Shown one piece after another: positions 22,501-32,777 of a DNA stretch of 64,000 nt. The notes beneath the pieces are model-generated. The model made no database searches and was not told the origin of the DNA. It worked only from the letters and a program-made list of their open reading frames with translations. The stretch lies in NCBI GenBank assembly GCA_016801885.1, contig CM028903.1:18769035-18833034 (forward strand), given 5' to 3'. Every line of letters starts with the position of its first letter. Position 1 is the first letter of the stretch. The translations under genes were made by a program, and so were the position numbers. The DNA is from Toxotes chatareus. Its lineage: Eukaryota; Chordata; Actinopteri; Toxotidae.

Positions 22501-25500
22501 CACAGTGTGTGGCATGTGTTCGTGCATTTACAGTATGGTATGTGTGTGTGTGCATCTGTGTTTCTTCTCCAAAAAAAAAAAACCTTCATTGTGTCTATAT
22601 GGGCTCTCCTCTCCCTCTCACTGCACAGGGAAGGTCATGCAACACCATATGTAGCGTGTTATGTGTGTGGGTGTGAGTGGGAGGTTCATCTTGGGGATCG
22701 CACTCATCCAGTCAGCACCCTGCAGCACTCAGGTCTCATTCAATAACACAACTGGCCTGTTTCTTTCTGTGTCTGACTGCATGCCATTAAACGCTGATGG
22801 CTTAGTTTAAGTGAATGCATACCTGATTGTTAAAAAATGTTGTCCTTTGTTCTGTGCCATATGCTGTGGATTGCAGTCGCAGCTTTTAAAGCTGTTGCAC
22901 TGAACACAGACAGATAAGAACGATGCATATCCATCCACTACTTACCTATTCATCTATGCATACTTTCCTGTCTGACAAATGTTCTTGGTTGTCATTTGGC
23001 AGACAGTTAGTCACACCAGTGTGCACCTGCAACCCTGCACACCTGCTCATACATATAATGTTCTCTCTATACACTTATATGGGATGAGTGCAAATGAAGT
23101 TGTTTCCCATATAATTAAAGAGGCTGTCCATATGGTTGCAACTGTACATGGCAGGGAAAGGAAGGTGTGCACATCCTGTACACACGTGTCCCTGAACACA
23201 CAGAAGTCACACACAAGTATGCAAATGAAGCCATATATTGTTGCCGTTGCTCCACATTTATCATTTGATTATGTTTTTAGCCGTGCTAATGGCATCGTAC
23301 CTACTTAACACCAGCATGATATTAGCGTTTAGTAATAGTGGCACAGTCTAGTTGCATTATCATTGCATGAAAACTTATAAATTACAAACGTATAATGTAT
23401 GTTTTATTGTGTCTTTGTAGAAGTAGATGTAGTTTTATTTTTGAATCCAAGTAACATTACAGTTTGTTTTTTTAATCTAATGTATCTAATGTAAATTTAA
23501 AAAAAAAAGAGCTAGTTGCTGTCTACTCATGTCATGGAGAGTTTGTGGCTGACGTGAAGGTTGACTTCCCCTCTCTGATCAACCTTGAGCTCAAGGTTAA
23601 AATCGATCGACTCCCAGCTTCATTGGTTGTAAAGATACTTGGTTTGACATGCATTCATGTGCATGCATAGCGTAAAAGCACACACACATATGCATGCACA
23701 TCACTTCGATCAAACTCACCTTTATTATCAGCAGAGCTGAGAGGTGCACATTGTTTAATTTGCCCTTATCACAGCAGCATTGTAGACGAGGCTTCGGGCC
23801 ATAGATTAAACGTCATTATTTAATGAGAGGAGAGCAGGATGGATCCAGCATGTAATTAGAATGACACATACACTGCTCTGACATATCCATCACCACAGAC
23901 AGACCGAGGGAGGGTGTTTGTGTGTGCCTGCTGTGGGATTTCTCATTCAATGCTCAGAAGCGTGTGAGTATGCAAACATTCAGCACATTAGGTGCTGCTC
24001 ATTAGTCCTCTGTTAAATCTGTTTTTGTCACACATGAAGACACACACACATGCACCAAGATTATCTGAATCTTATTGGGAATCCCACTCCTCAAGGCAAT
24101 ATTTCAAGTGTCTGAGAGGTAGAATTCATGTAGCGGCGCACAGATTCAGCATGAAAGCTCCCAGGGGTTGCTGGTAGAATATGTTAATGATCCTGAGGTT
24201 TGGTAATAAGGATGTCTTCCATGACTAATGGAGGGAGGCACTCTCTATTTATCTCTGTTTCCCCATCTGTGTTTTTTTTCTCTCTTTCTCATTTTCTCTT
24301 ACGTACAGAGACAGAGCCACACACGTGTTCATAAAAAAGTCTCTGCGGATCGTATTTATCAAGGTAAAATGTGACATATTAGGCACAAACATAAAAATAC
24401 AACAGCACACACACACACACACACACACCTAATGCAGTACAAATGTGTATAGTGAGCTGATAATAAGTTACAGTAACACTGCACCACAAACACATCAATT
24501 ATGATGATCTGCTGACATCTAGTGGTCATTACATTTCATTGCGTTGCTCAGTTGTGGGAATTTGTATAGATACCTTAATGATGGTACTGGCAGTTAGTAG
24601 TTCTGGTAACAGCATAACCGTAAAACACATTTGAGATATTAATAAGTAAGAAAAAAAATCTTTTAGGTTTTCCTGTTACAAATGTATGCACAAATGTTCT
24701 TAAATGCTATGGTTTAAAATGATATGCCGTAGAATACCAGGATATGGTACACTGATGTTTAAATCAGCAGTCTGTAATCAAAATGCTTTCTTTTGTAGGT
24801 ATGTGGAAACTGTGAGAGTATGGATACAGTATGGAAATGGCATGAAATCAGTTGTCAGTTCAGCATTTGATCTACTTTAAGCACTGTGTTCAAATAGCTT
24901 TTAGCAGAGCACACGAGGTAAGTCAAAGTGTTTGATCACCTCGTCTTTCCCGTGTCTGGTTCTTTGAGGTCAGCTTGTGTGTGTGTTCGGGACCCTAAGA
25001 TTTTATGGAGATTTAAAGATGCAGTGTTAGTTAGATCCTTTAATGCATGCAAATGACAAACATAATTTATAAATTCAGTTGTTTCAAACATGAGTCAAAC
25101 AAAAACTTTGAAAGCTTAAATATAAGGAAGTTGCTAAAATTTGATTAGTTTGAATAAAAAATAAAATGAATAACTCTGACCTTGCAGCCTTCGTTAAAAT
25201 GTAAGCAGTAAATGTTTCTTCCGCAGAGAAGTTCAAAGTCAGAGAAAATGCTTTATTTATCACTGGCACAGGCTCAGATCTTTGTCATGCCTGCTGTTAG
25301 ATCTTTAACTTTGTTCAAACGGACATCCATCAGAAGCATTCAGCATGTTTTAAGTGTTGGATTTGGAAATGATTTGAGGCAAAACTATATGTGAATGAAA
25401 GGAATATGTATGATTTCTGATGTGTGTGCAAAGGGCAGTGTTGCTTTAAACAACCATGAGCTTGATTTACCTCATCTTTGACAGAGCTGATTTAGCCACA

Positions 25501-25529
25501 GATACACATACAGACACATACTTGCACTT
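19511..25529. other. Unique non-coding sequence with simple repeats
   Basis: Six kb without a recognisable gene. It contains a GA-rich run near 20,166-20,184, a poly(T) run at 20,830-20,843, a GT run at about 22,539-22,552, a poly(A) run at about 22,571-22,581 and an AC repeat at 24,405-24,428. A perfect donor-like GAG/GTAAGT lies at 24,913-24,920 without a convincing exon before it. Confidence 0.5.
24405..24428. repeat. (AC)n microsatellite
   Basis: Twelve uninterrupted AC units. Confidence 0.93.
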
Positions 25530-25757
25530 ATATCTTTGTGAGGACACTCACTGACATAGTATATTCCCTAGCCCCTAATCCTAACCTAAACCCAGATCTA
25601 ACCTGAACCATAAAACCAAGCCTTGACCCTCAAACAACCTTTTATAGTTGTGAGGACTGACAAAAATGTCCTCACTTTACCAAAATGTCCTCAATCCATA
25701 AGGTCTATGCTAAAAATTGGTACTCACAAAGATAGATCTACAAATACACACACACGT
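25530..25757 (+). repeat. High-copy teleost dispersed repeat
   Basis: The order TCTTTGTGAGGACACTCACT, TATTCCCTAGCCCCTAATCC, TAACCTAAACCC, AAAACCAAGCCTTGACCCTC, GTTGTGAGGACTG, AATGTCCTCACTTTACC and CTCACAAAGATAGATC is a fish repeat I recognise. It usually ends, as here, in a CA-rich tail. The CCTAA-rich middle superficially resembles telomeric sequence but is part of this repeat. Confidence 0.7.
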
Positions 25758-27222
25758 TGAGTGGAAAAAAGTGTTTCTTGCCAAACAGTAAACTGATACA
25801 CAAATAAACAACAGTGTTTGTGTATGTGTGTGTTTCTCTTTCTCTTACTGCAGCATCTGTGTGTAGGTGTGTGTGTGTGTGTACAAACATAGACCAAATC
25901 AGCGTGAATCAACCCCCTTAAGTCCTTGACAGTCTAATTGTAGCCTTCGTGTTGAGTGGCTGTAATACAGCAACTCTGAGACCACATTATTGGCAAACTA
26001 CTGTCATTAGACATCCGTCCTGAAAACACAGTGAGCTTACCTGTTGTTTCTGCATTACACAAACAGCCTCCTGCTGTTGACTCTAATAAAGGTGTGGGCA
26101 GAGAGTGCAAACAAAGAGAAAGAAGAAAAAAAGTAACTCCTTCCAAATCAGACATTATTCTCATTTGTTTAAAACATAAACAGATGGGCATACCTCAGGC
26201 GCAAAGCAAAACAAGTCCAGAATTACTCCTAATGAGTTGTTTATAGTAATATCTAAGGATTGTTTTCCGTATATTGTTCAACTAATGCTAAAAATAATTA
26301 GTTGGAAAGAGGGTGGCTTATGTAACCCTCAAACACTACAGATACTGTAAAAAAATAAAAAAAGAAAAAATAATTAATAAAGAATTCCAATTGTAGCTGC
26401 CACATCTAATGTTATGTAAACAGTGTGCATATGAAGAAGTAACTCTTTTACTCTCAAGAAAAGTCTGTCTCTGTTCTCACTTCAGTGCATACAGTAGATT
26501 AAACTGTTACTTCTGTCTCCTGTCCTGTCTCAGTCAGGACACACAACATTTAGAAGACCTCCCTTGGCTTCATCAAGGCTGCTCTTTAATGCTAAGAAGG
26601 CTGTAAAATTCACACCCTGCAGTCTCCTGCCAGATACTATACTATCTTTCCTCGTGAAAGATGTATCTGATGTGCTCGCTATCAGTGTTTGCACTTCCAT
26701 GCTGTCATGGTGGCCAAGTGTCAGAGAGAAAGAGAGGGTGTGTGCATGTGTGTGTGTGCGTGTGTGTGTGTGTGGATGCTCAGGGCACTGACTCTCAGTC
26801 AGATGTAACGTGCTGCAGGCTTCTGCTTTCACTGCACAGATGAGAGTGTGAGTACACACTACTCATTAGACACAGCTCAACAGTAATCTTTGAAATCTCT
26901 CTCTGTCACAGTCTCACACGCACACACACACATACACCCCTCCGATGCAGTCAGTGCCTCTCTTTTCGTCTCTCTCTCTGATGTTTCTATAGCAACGGCA
27001 GGCATGCCCAGAAGTGGGAGAAGACAAGCAGTTGTATCCAGAACCCACAGCCAATTAAATACCCAGTCAAAATATGTGCACAATACCGGTCAGGAGTTTG
27101 ACGATGCCCTCATCTGTCACGGTATCACTGCCGAAGCTTTCTGGGAACAGAAGTAATAGTCGCACATTAAAGCAAATGCAATCAAAATATGTAGCATTAG
27201 TCAGTATAACATGAAATATAAA
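25758..27222. other. Non-coding sequence with TG/CA stretches
   Basis: No exon is recognised. It includes GT-rich runs at about 25,867-25,882 and 26,739-26,774. Overlapping open frames on both strands around 26,530-26,860 come from those repeats. Confidence 0.55.
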
Positions 27223-27300
27223 CTCAGTGGACACTTTATTAGGCACACCTGCTCATTAATGCAGACAGCCAGTTCGTGTGCACAGCAACGCTTGAGGCTT
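27223..27300 (+). mobile_element. Left-end fragment of a Tc1-like transposon
   Basis: CTCAGTGGACACTTTATTAG followed by GCACACCTGCTCATTAATGC matches the terminal inverted repeat and adjoining sequence of a Tc1-like family common in fish genomes. The similarity fades within about 80 bp, and neither transposase nor the opposite end is present. It lies about 100 bp from the start of a second, different Tc1-like element. Confidence 0.6.
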
Positions 27301-27397
27301 CAACTCAGAATAGAAAGTATACAGACTGCACTGAGAGCACAAGCCACACAATTTGACACTTCTGAAATTGTAGAAGGGGATTTTTTTAATATATATA

Positions 27398-27425
27398 CAG
27401 TAGGGTCCAAAAGTCTGAGACCACT
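27398..27425 (-). repeat. Terminal inverted repeat of the Tc1-like fossil
   Basis: CAGTAGGGTCC runs into AAAAGTCTGAGACCAC at the transposase 3' side, flanked by the TA target dinucleotide expected for Tc1/mariner elements. Confidence 0.8.
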
Positions 27426-28121
27426 GGTCAAGATACTTCTAAGTTGGATCTATTTCGAATTCAATACTAGTTTTTCATTACAAATGATAATATCCGCGTA
27501 ACTCCAGAGAAGGCAAAACACCCTCAGACTTGATTATTATCACCACCATGTCTCACTGTGGGTTCAATTCACTGCAGTATCATTTTCTCTCCTGTTCGTC
27601 TCCTTACACACATCCTTCTGTTGCTGTCATAAACGGTAACCTTGGATTCATCAGTAAATATGACCTTTGTCCAGTCATTCACTGTGAAATGCTGGTATTT
27701 CATAGCTCACCCCGAGCATTTGCCCTTTTTTCCCCTCCTGACAAGTGGTTGAGAAACTGCTACTCAACCTCTGAGGCCATGACAAGACATCGTCTTTTGA
27801 CCGTACTTTTGCTGATTGGAGTCTTGAGTTCTTTCTTTCGAAAACTCTGTGTTTCTGTGATGAAGTTGCTTTTCTGTCTCTCAGGGAACGAAGCTTGATG
27901 TATTGATCTTCTGATGGTGCGGTCACTTTTGTTCTGCCTGGTCGTGCTTTGGATTCAACTGATCCACTTTCTGCAACGAGTTTCAGAGTTCCATGCACTG
28001 CCTCCTCACAAACCTTTAGTCTAGCCATTATTTGATGCTGAGAAAGCCCTTCTTTGCTTGGAATAACAATTTGACTTCTGACATTTTCACTTAGTTCTGA
28101 TGCCATTTTTCTCACTATCAC
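27398..28121 (-). pseudogene. Tc1-like transposase fossil, internally deleted
   Basis: A TA dinucleotide (27,396-27,397) precedes CAGTAGGGTCC and AAAAGTCTGAGACCAC, a Tc1-type terminal inverted repeat. The gene reads leftward. The 148-codon minus-strand frame starts at 28,121, or more typically at MASEL (28,106). It carries an N-terminal helix-turn-helix DNA-binding region (SQHQIMARLKVCEEAV) and the linker GRTKVTAPSEDQ, which corresponds to the GRPR-like motif of the family. After a frameshift, another frame holds the start of the catalytic domain: TKVIFTDES, with the first catalytic Asp, at about 27,644-27,665. Then PTVRHGG and a GCF-like segment follow. The rest of the catalytic domain, with the second Asp and the final acidic residue, is deleted, and sequence jumps to the terminal repeat. 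A full-length Tc1 transposase has about 340 residues. The repeat at the gene's 5' side was not found. Inactive. Confidence 0.88.
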
Positions 28122-29840
28122 TGTGCTACTTAGTTAGCAATGATCTGCTGGAAACTCAAGTTACAGCCTTATTTATGAAAAGTGAACACTGGCAGCAATG
28201 TGAGTTACTTGAACAAGTCTCTGATGAGTAGATCAAATCCAGGTGGTCAATGCTGCAAATTGGCTTAAATCTGATTGCTAATGAAGAGATTGTGCAGAAT
28301 CTGATGAAATTCTGAATCCTCCTCCATCCTGCAGCTGGAATCGAATGAAAAAGCTGCACTTCCTGAATTACACATTACAGTGCTGTTACACAACTCCAAA
28401 CTTTAGAAACAAAACATTGGTACTGGTCCGGGCTGTGGTTGGGTTTGTAGTTTATCACCTGGCTGGTGTGGAGTGTTGGACTGTTCTGTCAGATACAATA
28501 AACCACAATAAGCTGTACTATAAATACTCCATATTTAGCATCTATTTGCTGATTTTATTTTATTATTATTATTTTTGTGTGTGTAGACTCATTGTGCTTA
28601 GTAGCTCTAACACCCTGTGCCTGTCGCTCCCTGCGATCTCCAACGGACTCACATAAAGATTATGTTTTTCCAACTTACTTTCCAATTGTCTCCCACAAGT
28701 GTACAACATTGAGGTTGCCAACATGTGCAGGGCAGATGGAGTCGTATAGTACTTTTTAATTAATTCCACTCAGAGCAGACTTGGCAGCCACAGCAAACAG
28801 TCATTTTAAACATGGACCTCTCTCAAGAATTAGTTTGGCAGCATATGGCTGCGAATTGGAAATTGCTGCCCATATAAATGCAGCATCAAAACAACAGGGA
28901 GCAGCTGGAGATAAATATGGCTGTGTTGATTAAATGTGGATATGGGCTAAATTGATAAATAAAGAGAGAAGTTTGTTCATATGTTTGGTGGATCTGTCTG
29001 TGCAAATACAGCAAGAAGCACAACACATGTTTTTGTGCATATACACACTGACACGAATGCACGGGTGCACACACACACACACACACACACTTGAGTACAG
29101 CACAGTTGGAGTCTGCCAACATTTTTTGTGGTCCATAATTTTGTAGTTTGCTCGTTTGCTCACTCGCTGTTGAAGACCGTTATCTCCACAGGGTAGCCCA
29201 TGACATTTTCTTTCAGAGATGGTAAACAAGCACTGTCCTAACATGCTTCCTGTTCCATTAAGTCCCGCCAAGATCCTTTGCGAACCATATCCCAGTTCAC
29301 CTCACCACAGTAAACAAGACCCTGTTGTCTGTGGCCATGTGTCATTTGAATTAGTGCCATTTCACTGAACCTCAAATCACTGGACTGGCTCGCTAAATAC
29401 AATTCAGCATGAGTGAGCAAACACATTTGCATCTCAGAAATCATTCTTCTTGAGTGAGAATACCATAAATATACTTTCCTAATTACTAATTTATGTGCCT
29501 TCACTGGAGTGGAGGAGAAGTAGGACAATGGCCATTGTGGAAAAGTAGTAGCTGGAGGTGAAACAAAGTCTGACGTAAATATGTGTACATTGAAGATTTA
29601 TTTTGTGGCAATTAAGAAAATAATACATTATTATAATATAGTTTTGACCATATTATGATGAAGGTGCTATAATGCTATAATTTAATTAGGAGTAAAAAAT
29701 AAATTACACCCTTTTAACCTCAATGTAATTTGAGTATTTTGTTCATTAAAAAAAAAAAAAAAATCAAAATATCCATCTGCCAGTGAAGTTGGACAGATTA
29801 ATGTTTCCACCTCTCTGTTCATTTATTTTTCTGTGTTGCC
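28122..29840. other. Non-coding sequence
   Basis: The first few hundred bases may still belong to the 5' flank of the Tc1-like fossil, but no second terminal repeat is visible. It contains an AC repeat at 29,067-29,090 and a poly(A) run at about 29,749-29,762. No exon is recognised. Confidence 0.5.
29067..29090. repeat. (AC)n microsatellite
   Basis: Twelve AC units. Confidence 0.92.
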
Positions 29841-30689
29841 ACTGAAACTTGCAAATGGATTTGGATGAAATTTGGTGGACACATCGTCTTTGGCAGGTTT
29901 TTTAGATTTTTGGTAGTGATTCAAATCTGGGATTCCCGCCATTAAACGATGGTCGCTTTTGAGCCAGAATATTTTTACTGCATATTGGTGGTGGTGGAGA
30001 AATCTGACATCCGGGGTGTCTAATGTTGGCTGCCAAATGCCATTTCATCTACATACTTTGTTTTTCTGTCAGAAAATCAAACCAGCAGACAAAAAAAAAC
30101 AAACAAAAAAATTATGAAGGCTGCAGCATTTGAAATTCAATTATTCAGTTAAAAACAAACACTTGCTATAACTGTGATTGACTTTGCCAGATTTCTCCCA
30201 GCCTATAGTGGGAAGCTAATTCCTGTAGACACATTTTTATTAAGGAACATAAAACTTACATGTGAAAATGAAACTGTACAGGAACTGAAGAGGTTAAAGG
30301 AAGCCTAAGGTGAGGATGACCACTATGTAAGGTCTCCTGTCCATCATACAACAGAAGCTTTTCTTAGTGATATACTATATAGAGCTGTAAGACAGCTGGT
30401 AGCCAGCAGATGTCTCTCCTATGCTGGGAAACCAACACTCTCCACAGAGGCTCCCAACTCTAATTTCAGCCTCTCCTCTATGTCGTCAGACTATGTAGTC
30501 TTATCTGAAAGACGAAGTGCTGATAAACAGATAGGCTTACTTCTCCCATCACTTTGAATGAACCAGTCAAGTTTGATGGATGGGGCTTATCACAGATCTT
30601 CTCATGAAGGAGGGTGGCAGCAGAATCTCTAATCAGGTCCTTCATGTCCCTATCTGATCCATTATGATCCACCACCTAATGAGAAAATA

Positions 30690-30938
30690 TCTTTCTTTCT
30701 TGTCTTTCCCTCGCCTTTGTAGACCAAAGTGAAGTTAATTATGGAAGCACATTCGGGATCTGACACTCCTGACACCGTAACTTGGAACAGGGTGTTCAAT
30801 TTTAGATTGAACACCATCTGTCTCTACACTTTACCAGTGTGGTTCGGTGTCTTTATTAAGAATACATGTCAGGTTTTCAATGACATCTACCAAAAATCAC
30901 TTTACCTGGAGATAGGGCCACAACTAATCCATCACTGC
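30690..30938 (+). other. Exon-like stretch: strong 3' splice site and open frame
   Basis: A pyrimidine-rich run (30,691-30,720) ends in TTTGTAG (AG at 30,721-30,722), a good 3' splice-site match. The frame starting with the next base stays open for 72 codons to a stop at 30,939-30,941 (TKVKLIMEAHSGSDTPDTV at its start). No good donor ends it (the best is CAG/GTTTTC near 30,871), so it would have to be a terminal exon. I do not recognise the peptide. The open length alone is not unusual. Confidence 0.18.
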
Positions 30939-31987
30939 TGATTGTACTCAACTGTGCCAGCACAAGTGTGACAGATCAGTTTACTTTTTGGAGGTTGTAT
31001 GCCAGTCCTGTGTATTTTCTTTGTTTGCGTAATTTTGTTTTTGACAGTCAAGAATTGGTTGAAGGTTGTAATTTACCCTCTCATGTGGACTTTATAAACA
31101 ATTGAAGAAAAAGATTAATAATTCTGTTCTATAACTATTGATAACTAATGATAACGCCTGCTAGACTTTAAATTTTTTGTGTGTCTGGATTTTCATTCAG
31201 TGGAAAATTATTGGATTGACTTCATCACCAGGATGACATGCGGGAGCAATCAGTGTTGCCAGATCTGACTGATGCCCAGTCACCACAACAGCAGCCTAAA
31301 TTTGTTATACTCGATGTTTGATGGAGTTTCAAGTGCTAAGATGTGCCCCTGGTCTTCTGTTTTATTTAGTTGGGCAGAATCAAAGCCATTGTCTACACTT
31401 TCAGATTACATTCAATGTAATATATATTCACTTACATAAATTAAACCTTTTACAGAGCTTTTAACACAGAGCTGACAGGATAATAATGTGAAAGGGAAAA
31501 AAGAAGTGTCACCCTACTTGTAATAAAGTGAAATGTCACTGATTATCAGTATATCAGCAACTGCCTGTTGAGCCTATTGAGCCCGTGCCCTATCAGTTTT
31601 AGTGAAAAGTCTATACTAATTGGAGGAGGTTCAATTTGTTGGACCTTTGATTGGGAACACAAAATGTTACAGTGTTAATTTAACATCTGGCTGAGACACA
31701 ACAGTTGAAAATTAGCTTCGTCCCTGAAACAAAAATGGTGTAAAATAAAATAATAAATACAAATAGTACAAAAAGAAGCCCATATTCCTTATCTTCTTTA
31801 CTAGATACATGTGGACATCACATTTTATGACACTAATCTTCTTTAAAAATGTTGCTTAGGTTGCTCTGTTCCTCTCTCCTGTTACTTTTCTCTCTTCTCT
31901 GTTTCATCTGTGGCTTGGAGCTTACAATCCACATATTGCCTTCATACTTGCTCTGCTTAAAATAGAGCCCATAAGCTGCGTGGCAGC

Positions 31988-32030
31988 AAGCAGAGCCTGA
32001 TGAATGCCGATAGCAGAATCAGGCTTGCTT
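31988..32030. other. Short hairpin with one bulge
   Basis: AAGCAGAGCCTGAT pairs with ATCAGGCTTGCTT over 13 bp with one bulged G and a 16-nt loop. It is too short for a typical microRNA precursor, and no known mature microRNA is recognised. Confidence 0.45.
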
Positions 32031-32451
32031 CTTCTGTGGCTGTGCATTGTGGAGAGGAGGAGACCAACTGTTTAACGCAAAATATGAAGATTGTAAGAAC
32101 TGGATTTTTTTTTTTTTCTTTTTTCTACTTCCTCTCCTTTCCACACAGTTATCACAGTAACTGTTTGATGGCCTAAGTACTGGTTATCATGTACTGACAC
32201 TGAGAATTTTTGTTTCTTTATTGAATTTACTTCCTGACAAAATAAGGCATACTTCTTATGGCCTGATCAATAACTCCCACAACTATCATATTGACTGAAT
32301 ACCTAAAATGCACTACTAAATTTAGGTCTGGTGACTGTAATGAGAGCAAAACTAGCCAATGCTTATGCTTCAGTTTCCATTCCTTTATGCATCTCTGTTT
32401 GTATTTTGGTTAACAACATTTTTTTTATATCTGATGCTGTAGAGAGTTTTA

Positions 32452-32777
32452 TTTTGGACCAGTAGTAGAGTAAAGTAAAGTAACTAAATACATTTATTCA
32501 AGTACAGTCAAATTTTAAGGTACTTGAGTAACATGCTGCTTACAGACTGATACTTCAGTATTGATCATCTAATGATGTCATGTATAATCATATATTATTC
32601 AGAGGGGCCAGCACCAGTTTAATTACATTTTGCTGCTAATACTTATGTACATTTACTTTTTCAGTAGGACTTTTCATGCAGGACTTTTACTTGTAATGGA
32701 GTATTTTTACATTTTGTTGTATTGGTAGTTTCAATTAAGTAAAGGATCTGAATTTTTCTTCCACCACTGTTTTGGAC
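32452..32777 (+). mobile_element. hAT-type miniature transposon with intact 8-bp target-site duplication
   Basis: The element spans 32,460-32,769 (310 bp). Its left end, CAGTAGTAGAG, is a worn version of its right end, read in reverse complement as CAGTGGTGGAAGAAAAATTC. It is flanked on both sides by TTTTGGAC (32,452-32,459 and 32,770-32,777), an exact 8-bp direct repeat of the length that hAT transposases create. The interior (TACTTGAGTAACATGCTGCT, AGAGGGGCCAGC, GCAGGACTTTTACTTGTAAT, AAGTAAAGGATCTGAAT) is a very common fish miniature element of the 'CAGTGGTGGAAGAAGTA' type. It has no coding capacity and would depend on a transposase encoded elsewhere. The interior is about 40% A/T-run rich and shortened relative to copies I recall. 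Confidence 0.9.

Larger units (their letters stand above)
29841..32451. other. Non-coding sequence with one exon-like stretch
   Basis: Positions 29,846-29,885 (GGATTTGGATGAAATTTGG) resemble a piece of another fish repeat, but too little is preserved to be sure. An exon-like stretch lies at 30,723-30,938 (separate entry), a short hairpin at 31,988-32,030 and a poly(T) run at about 32,106-32,118. Otherwise nothing is recognised. Confidence 0.45.

Noticed and set aside
24900..24920. 13-nt microexon-like segment before a perfect GAG/GTAAGT donor
   Set aside because: There is no pyrimidine tract before the candidate acceptor TTTTAG, and the donor hexamer alone is a common chance match.
25560..25640. 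Telomere-like CCTAAnCCTAACC stretch
   Set aside because: It is irregular and lies within a recognisable dispersed fish repeat, so it is not an interstitial telomere array.
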